The position numbers were made by a program, and so were the translations under genes. A stretch of DNA of 64,000 nt, from NCBI GenBank assembly GCA_905202125.1, contig CAJKQX010000002.1, forward strand, positions 1-64,000. Reading direction: 5' to 3'. The DNA is from an uncultured Prevotella sp. (lineage in GTDB: Bacteria; Bacteroidota; Bacteroidia; Bacteroidales; Bacteroidaceae). The notes beneath the pieces were generated by a model, which was not told the DNA's origin, did no database searches, and saw nothing but the letters and a program-made list of their open reading frames with translations. How positions within the stretch are numbered: the first letter of the stretch is position 1; each line of letters starts with the position of its first letter. Shown in pieces: positions 42,263-51,397 of the stretch.

Positions 42263-44254
42263 TCAGGCCTTTTTGACCTTTGTGGCATATACGAAATAGA
42301 GTATCAGCATGATGTATGCGCCGAGCGAGAGAATCTCCGACAGTGGATTGGCCAGCCATGCCTCGTCAATGGGATTGAATCCTCCGAAACGCAGCAAGGC
42401 ACTGAGAACACCCATGAGCGCTCCTCCGGCAATGAAACCGCTGGCTATCAGTGTGCCCTTCTCTCCGCGTTCGTTGTTTGCGGCAGCGTCTTTGGAGCGT
42501 GTAGTCACGTACCAACTGATGATACCTCCGATGAGCAGGGGAGTGTTGAGCTCAAGAGGAATGAACATACCGAGGGCAAACGCTATGGCCGGTATCTTGC
42601 AGAAGGTGAGCAGAACGGCAATGACAGCCCCGATGGCGTATAGCAGCCACGGTGCGCCTGCGCCGTTCATGAGCGGGTCGATGATTGCCGCCATCGCGTT
42701 GGCCTGTGGTGCTGCCAACTGGCCGCTGGCGAAACCGTATGTCTCGTTGAGCAATATCATGACGCCGCCCACCGTTGCTGCCGACACCAGTGTGCCGAGA
42801 AATTTCCACGATTCCTGCTTTTTGGGAGTGGTGCCGAGCCAATAGCCTATCTTAAGGTCGGTGATGAAACATCCCGACATTGACAGTGCGGTACACACCA
42901 CACCACCCATTATGAGTGCCGCAACCATTCCTGCCGTGCCTTTCAAACCTACTGCCACCATTACGACAGAGGCCAGGATGAGGGTCATGAGAGTCATTCC
43001 CGATACCGGATTGCTGCCCACGATGGCTATCGCATTGGCCGCGACGGTGGTGAAAAGGAATGCTATCACCGCCACGAGCACTATGCCAACGACAGCAAAC
43101 AACAAGTTGCCGTCCATTATGCCGAACCAGAAGAATATGAAAGTAATCAGCAGTGTGACTATCGAACCGATGGCAATAATCTTGAACGAGAGGTCGCGCT
43201 GAGTACGCAGTTGCTCTTTATCCGGATTGTTGTTGCCCTTCATCTCTTTGGCTGCAAGCGATACGGCACCCTTGATGATGCCCCACGACTTGATGATACC
43301 GATGATTCCGGCCATCGCTATGCCTCCGATACCTATGTTTTTGCCGTACTCTTTGAATATCAACTCGGGACTCATGTTGCCCACGGTGTCGGTAATGGCG
43401 GGGTTCCACATGTTGAGCACCTGGTCGTGAAACAATATCGAAATCAACGGAACGATGAGCCACCACACTGCAAACGACCCGAGACAGATGATGAACGAAT
43501 ATTTCAGTCCGATGATATAGCCCAGACCGAAGACAGCTGCGCCCGTGTTGACCTTGAATACCAGTTTGGCTTTGTCGGCGAGTTGTTCGCCTAAGCCTAT
43601 CACACGGGTAGTGAAATTCTCGTTCCACCATCCGAACGTGCTGACAATGAAATCATACAATCCGCCGACGAGACCGGCCATGAGCAGTGGTTTGGCCTGG
43701 TTGCCGCCTTTGGCACCGCTCACCAGCACCTGTGTGGTGGCCGTGGCTTCGGGGAATGGATATTTGCCGTGCATGTCGCTGACAAAATATTTGCGGAAAG
43801 GAATGATGAACAGAATGCCGATGATGCCTCCGAGCAATGATGAGAGGAACACTTTCACGAACGAGGCGCTCATCTCCGGATATTTGGCTTGAAGTATGTA
43901 GATGGCCGGAAGGGTGAATATCGCTCCGGCAACCACGGCGCCCGAGCATGCTCCGATGCTTTGTATGATCACGTTTTCGCCAAGTGCGTTGTGACGTTTT
44001 GAGGCTGTCGACACACCCACTGCAATGATGGCGATAGGTATGGCGGCCTCAAACACCTGGCCGACCCTCAATCCCAGATAGGCTGCGGCGGCCGAGAAGA
44101 TCATAGCCATGACTATGCCCCATGTTACAGACCATGCGTTCACTTCCGCATACGATCTCTCAGGCTTCATGATAGGAACGTATTCTTCTCCGTCTTTCAA
44201 TTCTCTGAATGCGTTCTCTGGCAGATTCACTGCCTCTTGTTCTTTCTTTGTCAT
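42263..44254 (-). CDS. OPT family oligopeptide transporter
   Basis: A 663-residue inner-membrane protein with about 14-16 helices, of the prokaryotic OPT family (proton-driven uptake of peptides or metal chelates). Family blocks are AYLGLRVGQVFEAAIPIAI near the N-terminus, the ASKRHNALGENVIIQSIGAC segment, PFPEATATTQVL, and SNPVSGMTLMTLI in the second half. It has a cytoplasmic N-terminal tail (about 1-35). It is a single-gene unit; a -7 box TACCTTTG lies on the minus strand at 44346-44353. Confidence 0.92.
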   Translation of the reverse strand: MTKKEQEAVNLPENAFRELKDGEEYVPIMKPERSYAEVNAWSVTWGIVMAMIFSAAAAYLGLRVGQVFEAAIPIAIIAVGVSTASKRHNALGENVIIQSIGACSGAVVAGAIFTLPAIYILQAKYPEMSASFVKVFLSSLLGGIIGILFIIPFRKYFVSDMHGKYPFPEATATTQVLVSGAKGGNQAKPLLMAGLVGGLYDFIVSTFGWWNENFTTRVIGLGEQLADKAKLVFKVNTGAAVFGLGYIIGLKYSFIICLGSFAVWWLIVPLISILFHDQVLNMWNPAITDTVGNMSPELIFKEYGKNIGIGGIAMAGIIGIIKSWGIIKGAVSLAAKEMKGNNNPDKEQLRTQRDLSFKIIAIGSIVTLLITFIFFWFGIMDGNLLFAVVGIVLVAVIAFLFTTVAANAIAIVGSNPVSGMTLMTLILASVVMVAVGLKGTAGMVAALIMGGVVCTALSMSGCFITDLKIGYWLGTTPKKQESWKFLGTLVSAATVGGVMILLNETYGFASGQLAAPQANAMAAIIDPLMNGAGAPWLLYAIGAVIAVLLTFCKIPAIAFALGMFIPLELNTPLLIGGIISWYVTTRSKDAAANNERGEKGTLIASGFIAGGALMGVLSALLRFGGFNPIDEAWLANPLSEILSLGAYIMLILYFVYATKVKKA

Positions 44255-44396
44255 AGATTCTTTGATATTTTCGTTTTGTTGTTTTTTGTCATTTTTTGTC
44301 GTCTTTTTCGTATGGTTCGGGGATTTTTATGTTCCATAATGTTTACAAAGGTAATCTAATTTAATAAAAGAGACGATAAAACATAAATTAATTTTT

Positions 44397-44429
44397 TTTG
44401 TCACGTTGATGTATAAATCGATAATTTTG
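44397..44429 (+). promoter_or_regulatory. promoter of the M6 protease gene
   Basis: TTTG (44397-44400) and TAATTTTG (44422-44429), 21 bases apart, lie about 60 bases before the start. Confidence 0.75.
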
Positions 44430-44491
44430 ATTAATTTTACATCCCTAAAAATGTAAACCAAGATATTTTAAACCAAATAATAAAGATAAAT

Positions 44492-46612
44492 ATGAAGAAA
44501 TTATACATGTTCTTGTTATTTTGTTTTACCGTTGTCGGCACTTTTGCGGTTCCTGCAAAACGCGGACTTAAAAAGACAATTATCCTTGCCGATGGACGTG
44601 AGGTGCGTGCTTCGCTCGTGGGGGATGAGACGATACATTATTTCGTTGGCGATGACGGTATGAAATATATGGCCGATGCAAACGGTCGTTTCGTCGTTGC
44701 CGACATGACCGCTCTGCGCGCCCGTGCCAAAGAGCGCAAGAGCAAAATGGTGGCCTCTCGTGCCCGAAAAGCGAGAAAACGTGTGGGCGGTACGGGTAAC
44801 AGATATGAAGGTAAAAAGAAAGGCCTGATAATCCTTGCGCAGTTTTCTGACAAACCGTTTAACAGCGGTCACGACAAGGTTTTCTACAATCGTGTGGCCA
44901 ACGAGGTGGGTTTCACCACCGACGAAGGTTTCATCGGTAGCGTGAAAGATTATTTCAAGGCGCAGAGCAATGGCATCTTCGAAATGGATTTTGACGTTGT
45001 GGGACCGGTCACTTTGCCGAAAAAATACTCTTATTATGGTGCAAACGATACTTTCGGAGATGATTTGCATGCCGGAGAAATGGTGGCGGAAGCATGTCTG
45101 GCGGTTGACTCGGAGGTCGATTTCTCTACTTACGACTGGGCCGGTGACGGTGAGGCCGACCAGGTCTTTGTACTCTATTCGGGGCTTGGCGAGGCTGCCG
45201 GTGGCGATGATGATACCGTTTGGCCTCACATGTGGGAGTTGAGCAGCAGCGATTATAAATCCTCTCTCACTCTCGATGGAACCATCGTCAACACTTATGC
45301 TTGCAGTAGCGAGATGACAATCACCGAAGACGGTGATGACGTTAAGGTTGTGACTGACGGTATCGGAACCATCTGTCACGAGTTCTCCCACTGCCTGGGA
45401 TTGCCCGATATTTACGACACGGAGACCAGCAATTTCGGTATGGCCACATGGGATCTCATGGATTACGGCAGCTACAACGGTGGCGGACACATTCCGAGTG
45501 GCTACACCAGTTACGAGAAATGGTTTGCCGGATGGCTCACACCTATCGAACTGACTGCTGATTGCACTGTGGAGAACCAACGTGCGTTGAGCGAAGGCGG
45601 TGATGCGTACATCATATATAATGATAAAATCAAGGATGAATTCTATCTGTTGGAAAACCGTCAGCAGACAGGATGGGACGCAGCGCTCTATGGCTCGGGT
45701 CTTCTTATACTTCATGTGGACTACGACAGTCAGGTGTGGGATAACAACTCGGTGAACACCAAAGCCAACCGACAGCGTTGCACCATCTTCCATGCCGACA
45801 ATTCTGATGGAGATTTCGACTATTGGGGAGAAATACTTGAAGACGATCTGGCCGGAGACCCGTATCCATACAAGGACAACAACAGTCTGACCAATTCTTC
45901 CAAACCCAAAGCCATACTCTATAATGAAAATACGGATGGGCGCAAACTCATGAACAAATCTGTCACCGACATCACTCGGAATGCCGATGGCACGATGTCG
46001 TTCGGATTCAGTGCCACCGCACAGGACAACACTCCGGTTTATGGCGAAGCCCTTTTCAGAGAGACATTCAACAAGTGTACCGGTACAGGAGGAAACGACG
46101 GACAGTGGAATGGAAACATTGCATCGTCATCTTTCACTCCCGATATGGAAGGATGGACAGACACCCGTGCATATGGAGCCGACCAATGTGCCCGCTTCGG
46201 TAATGGTAAGAATCCGGCCGATGTCACCACTCCCGAGTTTGAGGCCACGCCTGGTGCCGTGCTCACATTCCTGGCAGCGCCGTGGGAAACGGACAAACCC
46301 GACCTGACCGTTTATTTCAATCAGACTGTCATAGGGGAATATCAACTCGACGCTAATGATTGGAACGAGATCACCATCTCAACAGGAATATCCGGCAAGG
46401 GAACACTTCGCTTTGTGGCAGGAGGACGTCTGTTTCTCGACGAGATAGCAGTAGTGGATCCTACGGTCAACGGTATCGGTGATGTGACAACCTCTGTCCG
46501 TCCATCCCTTTCGGGTCGTGTTTATAGCATTGACGGCCGTTATTTGGGTACAGATATCAAGTCTCTCGGCCACGGAATTTATATCGTCAACGGCAAAAAG
46601 ATTGTCAAGTAA
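44492..46612 (+). CDS. secreted M6 family metalloprotease with C-terminal sorting tail
   Basis: A 706-residue exported protease. A signal peptide (about 1-20) and an N-terminal propeptide-like region (25-105) precede the M6 domain. The zinc motif HExxHxxGxxD is visible as HEFSHCLGLPD starting at H296; the KGLIILAQFSDKPF and FGMATWDLMDYGSYNGGG segments flank it. A jelly-roll-like domain follows (about 510-650). The last 40 residues (RVYSIDGRYLG and GIYIVNGKKIVK) are the basic tail common in Bacteroidales secreted proteins, resembling a type IX sorting signal. M6 relatives include immune inhibitor A; the target here is unknown. Confidence 0.92.
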   Translation: MKKLYMFLLFCFTVVGTFAVPAKRGLKKTIILADGREVRASLVGDETIHYFVGDDGMKYMADANGRFVVADMTALRARAKERKSKMVASRARKARKRVGGTGNRYEGKKKGLIILAQFSDKPFNSGHDKVFYNRVANEVGFTTDEGFIGSVKDYFKAQSNGIFEMDFDVVGPVTLPKKYSYYGANDTFGDDLHAGEMVAEACLAVDSEVDFSTYDWAGDGEADQVFVLYSGLGEAAGGDDDTVWPHMWELSSSDYKSSLTLDGTIVNTYACSSEMTITEDGDDVKVVTDGIGTICHEFSHCLGLPDIYDTETSNFGMATWDLMDYGSYNGGGHIPSGYTSYEKWFAGWLTPIELTADCTVENQRALSEGGDAYIIYNDKIKDEFYLLENRQQTGWDAALYGSGLLILHVDYDSQVWDNNSVNTKANRQRCTIFHADNSDGDFDYWGEILEDDLAGDPYPYKDNNSLTNSSKPKAILYNENTDGRKLMNKSVTDITRNADGTMSFGFSATAQDNTPVYGEALFRETFNKCTGTGGNDGQWNGNIASSSFTPDMEGWTDTRAYGADQCARFGNGKNPADVTTPEFEATPGAVLTFLAAPWETDKPDLTVYFNQTVIGEYQLDANDWNEITISTGISGKGTLRFVAGGRLFLDEIAVVDPTVNGIGDVTTSVRPSLSGRVYSIDGRYLGTDIKSLGHGIYIVNGKKIVK

Positions 46613-46615
46613 ATC

Positions 46616-46655
46616 AAAAATCAGGATAAACGCACTGCGTTTATCCTGATTTTTT
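46616..46655 (+). terminator. terminator after the M6 protease gene
   Basis: A 14-base-pair stem (46619-46632 with 46638-46651), a 5-base loop and a T run to 46655. The A run on the left makes it usable for the facing pseudogene as well. Confidence 0.9.
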
Positions 46656-46691
46656 CGATGTTGTCTTAATATGATAAAGGTAGTTTCGTTT

Positions 46692-47205
46692 TTATTTTTG
46701 TTCCATTGCCTTATAATATTTTTCGGCCATTGATTTGGCCACCACATATCCCATTGTCCATGCTGCCTGCAGATTGAAACCGCCGGTCACAGCGTCCACA
46801 TCAAGCATTTCGCCGGCAAAGTACAGTCCGCTGTGTTTCTTGCTTTCAAGTTGGGCCGTATTGATATTGCCCAAAGCGACACCGCCGCAAGTCACAAATT
46901 CATCCTTGAAACGGTTTTTACCTTTTATATTGTAAATGTTTCCGGTGAGCGTGGCCACCAGTTTGTTGATGCTCCTTCATCAGTCGTTTCATCAGTCGAG
47001 CACCTCTGGGATACACCTCATCGATGCTCCTCACGTTCCTGAACGAGTTGGTGAGATTGCAGCGTCCGCCTCCTGTCATGGCCACTTTGGCCAATAGCTT
47101 TTTGCCGCTTTCATACACGGTCATTTCAGCTTGTGGTAAGCGTCTCCTTATGTTTATTGCGGCGAAACAGCCGGCAGCTCCACCTCCTATTATGGCAATA
47201 CGCAT
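46692..47205 (-). pseudogene. internally deleted HI0933-like flavoprotein (aminoacetone oxidase family)
   Basis: The first 80 or so residues match the N-terminus of the HI0933-like FAD-dependent family: IAIIGGGAAGCFAAINIRRR (dinucleotide fold), ESGKKLLAKVAMTGGGRCNL, and VYPRGARLMKRLMKE. The normal C-terminus (NKLVATLTGNIYNIKGKNRF, then FAGEMLDVDAVTGGFNLQAA) follows at once in another frame. The junction is near 46973. A full family member has about 400 residues; roughly 230 central residues, about 700 bases, are missing and the frame is shifted. The product cannot be functional. The two pieces have intact sequence, so the loss looks recent, or is an assembly error. Confidence 0.88.
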
Positions 47206-47301
47206 TTACTTTATCTTATTTTATTGCAAAGATACATTCTTTATTTGTAAAACACGATGGTTTTGTCTGAATTGGAAATATTCCATTCGCCGATTTAGGA
47301 T

Positions 47302-47345
47302 AAACGAAAACGGGGCTGCGCCTTTGTCTTTATGGCACAACCCCG
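47302..47345 (-). terminator. probable clpB terminator
   Basis: ACGGGGCTGCGCC pairs with GGCACAACCCCGT with one or two mismatches; on the minus strand TTTTCGTTT follows. Confidence 0.65.
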
Positions 47346-47370
47346 TGTTAATGAGTATGTTGTCTTATCG

Positions 47371-49959
47371 TTAGTTTTCAAATGTCAGACCGTTGCTGCC
47401 GGCGTCCACCATTATCGGCTTCTCCCGATTGACGCTACCCGCGAGTATGGTCTTGGACAAGTCGTTGAGCAACAGTCGCTGTATTGCCCTCTTGACAGGT
47501 CTTGCTCCGAACTCAGGGTCGAATCCTTCTGCGGCGATGTAGTCCACGGCCGCCGGTGTGAAATCGAGCGTGATGCCCTGCGGAAGGAGCATCTGTCGGA
47601 CGGCGTTGAGCTGCAGACGCACCACATCGGCAATCTGCTCTCTTGTCAACGGCAGGAACATTATCGTATCATCGATACGATTGAGAAACTCCGGTCGGAT
47701 TGTCTTGCGTAGCATATCCATCACACCCGCCTTCGTGCGGTCAATTATCTGCTCACGGTTACCATCGTTCATCGTTGCCAGTTGTGCCTGAATGTACTGG
47801 CTGCCAAGGTTGCTGGTCATGATGATTATCGTGTTTTTGAAATTTACGGTGCGTCCTTTGTTATCGGTGAGGCGTCCGTCATCGAGCACCTGCAGCAAGA
47901 TATTGAATACATCCGGATGCGCTTTCTCTATCTCGTCGAATAGGATGACCGAGTAAGGTTTGCGCCTAACGGCCTCGGTGAGCTGTCCGCCCTCGTCGTA
48001 ACCTACATATCCCGGAGGCGCACCGATGAGTCGGGTGACGCTGAATTTCTCCTGATACTCGCTCATGTCGATGCGGGTCATCATCGTCTCGTCGTTGAAG
48101 AGATATTCCGCCAGTGCCTTTGCCAGTTCGGTCTTGCCCACACCTGTGGTGCCTAAGAAGATGAACGAAGCGATAGGACGTTTAGGATCCTGAAGTCCGG
48201 CGCGGCTTCGTCTGACGGCATCGCTCACCGAAATGATGGCCTCGTCCTGTCCTATGATACGCTTGTGCAGTTCGTCCTCGAGATGCAACAGTTTCTCGCG
48301 CTCGCTCTGCATCATTCGTGTCACGGGTATGCCCGTCCATCTGCTCACCACCTCAGCAATGTCGTCAGCCGTAACCTCCTCGCGTATCATGGCCGTGCCG
48401 TTTTGCGTCTGTCGCAGTTGTTGCTGTATGTCATGAATGTCCTTTTCGATGTCGGGCAGTCGGCTGTATCTTATCTCAGCCACCCGTTCGTAGTTACCCT
48501 CACGCTCGGCGCGTTCAGCCTCATATTTGAGCTGTTCCATCTGCAGCTTGTCCTGTTGTATTTTGTTTACCAGCGCCTTCTCGTTCTCCCATTTGGCACG
48601 GAACGATTTCTCCTGCTCTTTGAGTTCGGCGATGTCGTTGTCGAGCTGATTTATCTTAGACGTGTCGTTCTCGCGCTTGATGGCTTCGCGTTCTATCTCC
48701 AACTGTTTGAGCCGTCGCGTCAGTTCGTCGAGCTCCTCCGGCACCGAGTCGCGCTCCATACGTAGCTTTGCGGCAGCCTCATCCATGAGGTCGATGGCCT
48801 TGTCGGGTAGGAACCGTTCGGAAATATAGCGCTCCGAGAGAGTCACCGCAGCAATACAAGCATCGTCCTGTATGCGCACCTTATGATGATTCTCATAGCG
48901 CTCTTTCAGTCCGCGGAGTATGCTGATGGCACTCAGTTCGTCCGGTTCGTCCACCATTACCGTCTGAAACCTACGTTCCAGAGCCTTGTCCTTCTCAAAA
49001 TATTTCTGATACTCGTTGAGCGTTGTAGCACCGATGGCCCGCAGTTCGCCGCGCGCCAATGCCGGTTTGAGTATGTTGGCGGCGTCCATCGCACCCTCGC
49101 CACCACCGGCTCCCACGAGTGTGTGAATCTCATCGATGAAGAGTATGATGTCGCCGTTGCTCGCCGTCACCTCTTTGATGACGCTTTTCAGTCGTTCCTC
49201 AAATTCCCCCTTGTATTTGGCTCCCGCCACGAGTGCGCCCATGTCGAGCGAGTACAGTTGCTTGTTTTTCAGATTCTCGGGCACGTCTCCACGGAGTATC
49301 CTACCGGCCAAGCCCTCGGCTATGGCCGTCTTACCCGTACCCGGTTCGCCTATGAGGATAGGGTTGTTCTTGGTTCGTCGCGACAGTATCTGGAGCACAC
49401 GCCTTATCTCCTCATCACGTCCGATGACCGGATCGAGCTTACCCTGTCGCGCCTGTTCCACCAGATTCTTGGCGTATTTGTTCAGACTCTGATAATTGTC
49501 GTCAGCCGATTGCGACTGCACTTTTTGTCCTTTGCGCAACTCCTCGATAGCTTTGCGCATGTCGCTCTCGGTCATTCCGGCATCCTTCATTATCCTTCCG
49601 GCCGTAGTAGTGCTTGTGAGCAGAGCCAGCAACAGCTGTTCCACGCTCACAAACTCGTCGCCCATCTGTGTGGAATAGTCGGTGGCCTTTTGTAGCACGG
49701 CCGATGTGTCGTTGCTGAAATACGGTTGTCCGCCTTGCACTTTTGGCAAACGGCCGATCTCGATGTCGAGGATGTTGTCTATCTGGGAAATGTTGGCCCT
49801 GAGTTTTTGGAATATGTATGTGGTCACATCCGTGGCTTTGACAGTCAAACCCTTCAACAGATGCAGCGGCTCGATGGTCTGTTGTCCGTTGCGGGTGGCT
49901 GTGTTGACGGCCTCTTGTACTACCTCCTGGGCTTTGATTGTGAATTTGTCGAATGTCAT
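47371..49959 (-). CDS. clpB: ATP-dependent disaggregase ClpB
   Basis: An 862-residue AAA+ chaperone that, with DnaK, pulls proteins out of aggregates. The N domain (1-145) is followed by AAA-1 with Walker A GEPGTGKTAIAEGLAGRIL near 203, the coiled-coil middle domain (about 400-530, rich in Glu/Lys/Arg; ELDELTRRLKQLEIEREAIK), and AAA-2 with GTTGVGKTELAKALAEYLF near 600 and ARPVKRAIQRLL at the end. Length is normal. No CIRCE element is seen; the upstream spacer has repeated TGTCATA motifs (50043-50076). Confidence 0.97.
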   Translation of the reverse strand: MTFDKFTIKAQEVVQEAVNTATRNGQQTIEPLHLLKGLTVKATDVTTYIFQKLRANISQIDNILDIEIGRLPKVQGGQPYFSNDTSAVLQKATDYSTQMGDEFVSVEQLLLALLTSTTTAGRIMKDAGMTESDMRKAIEELRKGQKVQSQSADDNYQSLNKYAKNLVEQARQGKLDPVIGRDEEIRRVLQILSRRTKNNPILIGEPGTGKTAIAEGLAGRILRGDVPENLKNKQLYSLDMGALVAGAKYKGEFEERLKSVIKEVTASNGDIILFIDEIHTLVGAGGGEGAMDAANILKPALARGELRAIGATTLNEYQKYFEKDKALERRFQTVMVDEPDELSAISILRGLKERYENHHKVRIQDDACIAAVTLSERYISERFLPDKAIDLMDEAAAKLRMERDSVPEELDELTRRLKQLEIEREAIKRENDTSKINQLDNDIAELKEQEKSFRAKWENEKALVNKIQQDKLQMEQLKYEAERAEREGNYERVAEIRYSRLPDIEKDIHDIQQQLRQTQNGTAMIREEVTADDIAEVVSRWTGIPVTRMMQSEREKLLHLEDELHKRIIGQDEAIISVSDAVRRSRAGLQDPKRPIASFIFLGTTGVGKTELAKALAEYLFNDETMMTRIDMSEYQEKFSVTRLIGAPPGYVGYDEGGQLTEAVRRKPYSVILFDEIEKAHPDVFNILLQVLDDGRLTDNKGRTVNFKNTIIIMTSNLGSQYIQAQLATMNDGNREQIIDRTKAGVMDMLRKTIRPEFLNRIDDTIMFLPLTREQIADVVRLQLNAVRQMLLPQGITLDFTPAAVDYIAAEGFDPEFGARPVKRAIQRLLLNDLSKTILAGSVNREKPIMVDAGSNGLTFEN

Positions 49960-50042
49960 AATTGTTTTCTCCTTTCTGCCAATTTATAATTTAATGTTAT
50001 CCGATACGGTTAGCACAAAATCCATGCCCATAGGTGCTGATG

Positions 50043-50076
50043 TGTCATATTGTCATAATGATGCGCCAAAATGACA
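50043..50076. promoter_or_regulatory. TGTCATA repeats between clpB and the metal efflux operon
   Basis: TGTCATA occurs at 50043-50049 and 50051-50057, and ATGACA at 50071-50076 in the opposite sense. They lie about 85-115 bases upstream of clpB. They may be a regulator site for clpB; this is inference from clustering only. Confidence 0.35.
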
Positions 50077-50117
50077 TTTATTGATGAGATGCACTACCTT
50101 GAGATGAGTGAGTGCGA

Positions 50118-50137
50118 AACTTTGCAACAAAGTTGCA
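50118..50137. promoter_or_regulatory. overlapping palindromes, putative operator of the metal efflux operon
   Basis: AACTTTGCAACAAAGTT (50118-50134) and TGCAACAAAGTTGCA (50123-50137) are two perfect palindromes that overlap by 12 bases. They lie just upstream of a -7 box TATTTTTG (50150-50157), where a repressor would block RNA polymerase. The shape and the GCAAC/GTTGC arms recall Fur-family operators; a metal-sensing repressor would suit the efflux genes (inference). Confidence 0.6.
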
Positions 50138-50196
50138 TCGCCAAATTGTTATTTTTGCAAGACAAAATAATAAAAGGTAAAAATAAAAAGATATAT

Positions 50197-51360
50197 ATGA
50201 TAAATAAAAGATTGATTATAGCAAGCGTATTTGGGGTGGTGCTCACCGTATCGTGTGGCAACAGGGATACGCAACAGCACGACGGCATACATGACGCCGG
50301 TGAACATCCGGCTGCATCGTCTTCACAACACGCACATGCCGGAGAGGTGGTCATGCATGCCGATCAAGCCGCTGCGGCGGGAGTGGTAGCAGAGATTGTG
50401 AACCCCGCTCCGTTCCACGCCGTGATACCCACATCGGGAACGATTCAGGCTGCACCGGGCGATGAGATGACGGTGGTGGCCACGATGTCGGGTGTGGTGC
50501 AGATGACTCGACCGCTGACCGTGGGTACCCAAGTCGGAGCCGGTACCACACTGTTTCGCATTTCTGCCCGCGACATACAGGATGGCGACCCGGGTGATCG
50601 GGTATCTGTGACATACGACAATGCGCGGCGCGAATATGAAAGGGCAAAAAAGCTGAGAGACGACCGCATTGTGTCGGAGAAAGAGTTTAATGCCATCCGT
50701 GAGAACTACGAACTGGCCCGCATCGCCTATCAAGCCCTCATCAAAGGCAAGCGCTCAGGGTCTGCCGGAGTGCATGCGTCCAAAGGCGGATACGTGAGTG
50801 GGTGTATGGTCAAGGACGGCGACTATGTTGAGGCCGGCCAACCGTTGCTCACACTCGTCCTCGGACAACGTTTGTGCCTTGTGGCCGATGTCCCCGGTCG
50901 TTATCAGTCATTGTTGGGCGATGTGCGTTCGGCCAGATTTAAATCGTCGTATGGTGGAAAAGTTTACGATATGGAGCATCTCAATGGTCGGCTCACGGCT
51001 CTTGCACGTACAATGGATGTCTCGTCGTCGTATGTGCCCGTGACTTTTGAGTTTGACGCCTGTGACGGACTTATGTCCGGCATGCCGGTGGAAGTGTATC
51101 TCATTGTGGGCGAACGCGAGCAGGTGATAAGTCTGCCCCTCGGTGCTGTCACCGAAGAGCAGGGCGCTAAATTCGTGTACATCAAGAAAGATGCCACCTG
51201 TTATGCCAAGACAGAGGTGGAGACCGGCAGTTCCGATGGAGAGCGCGTGGAGATAGTGAGTGGTCTTAAGGGAGGCGAAAATGTGGTGACCCGTGGTGCC
51301 ATACATCTCAAACTGGCATCTGCGAGCAACGCAATTCCGGCACATACACACTCACATTAA
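50197..51360 (+). CDS. periplasmic adaptor lipoprotein of a heavy-metal RND efflux system (CusB/CzcB type)
   Basis: A 387-residue membrane fusion protein joining the inner-membrane pump to the outer-membrane channel. The start at 50197 (MINKRLIIASVF) is chosen because it gives a lipoprotein signal with lipobox LTVSCG; an earlier in-frame Met would put 42 codons across the promoter and operator. Just after the lipid Cys comes a His-rich stretch (HDGIHDAGEHP to HAHAGEVVMH), and the C-terminus ends HTHSH; both could bind metal. The helical hairpin (about 120-180) and beta-barrel domains follow the family. First gene of a three-gene operon. Confidence 0.9.
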   Translation: MINKRLIIASVFGVVLTVSCGNRDTQQHDGIHDAGEHPAASSSQHAHAGEVVMHADQAAAAGVVAEIVNPAPFHAVIPTSGTIQAAPGDEMTVVATMSGVVQMTRPLTVGTQVGAGTTLFRISARDIQDGDPGDRVSVTYDNARREYERAKKLRDDRIVSEKEFNAIRENYELARIAYQALIKGKRSGSAGVHASKGGYVSGCMVKDGDYVEAGQPLLTLVLGQRLCLVADVPGRYQSLLGDVRSARFKSSYGGKVYDMEHLNGRLTALARTMDVSSSYVPVTFEFDACDGLMSGMPVEVYLIVGEREQVISLPLGAVTEEQGAKFVYIKKDATCYAKTEVETGSSDGERVEIVSGLKGGENVVTRGAIHLKLASASNAIPAHTHSH

Positions 51361-51397
51361 TCAAAAGGTGGATAATAAATAATGTAGAAAATAAATC

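Noticed and set aside
46918..47205. Two independent small genes at 46692-46958 and 46918-47205
   Set aside because: They match the two ends of one flavoprotein family, in order, on the same strand; a deletion with frameshift explains both.
50071..50196. Upstream extension of the metal-efflux adaptor frame
   Set aside because: It would run across the palindromic operator and the -7 box, and would bury the lipoprotein signal that begins at 50197.
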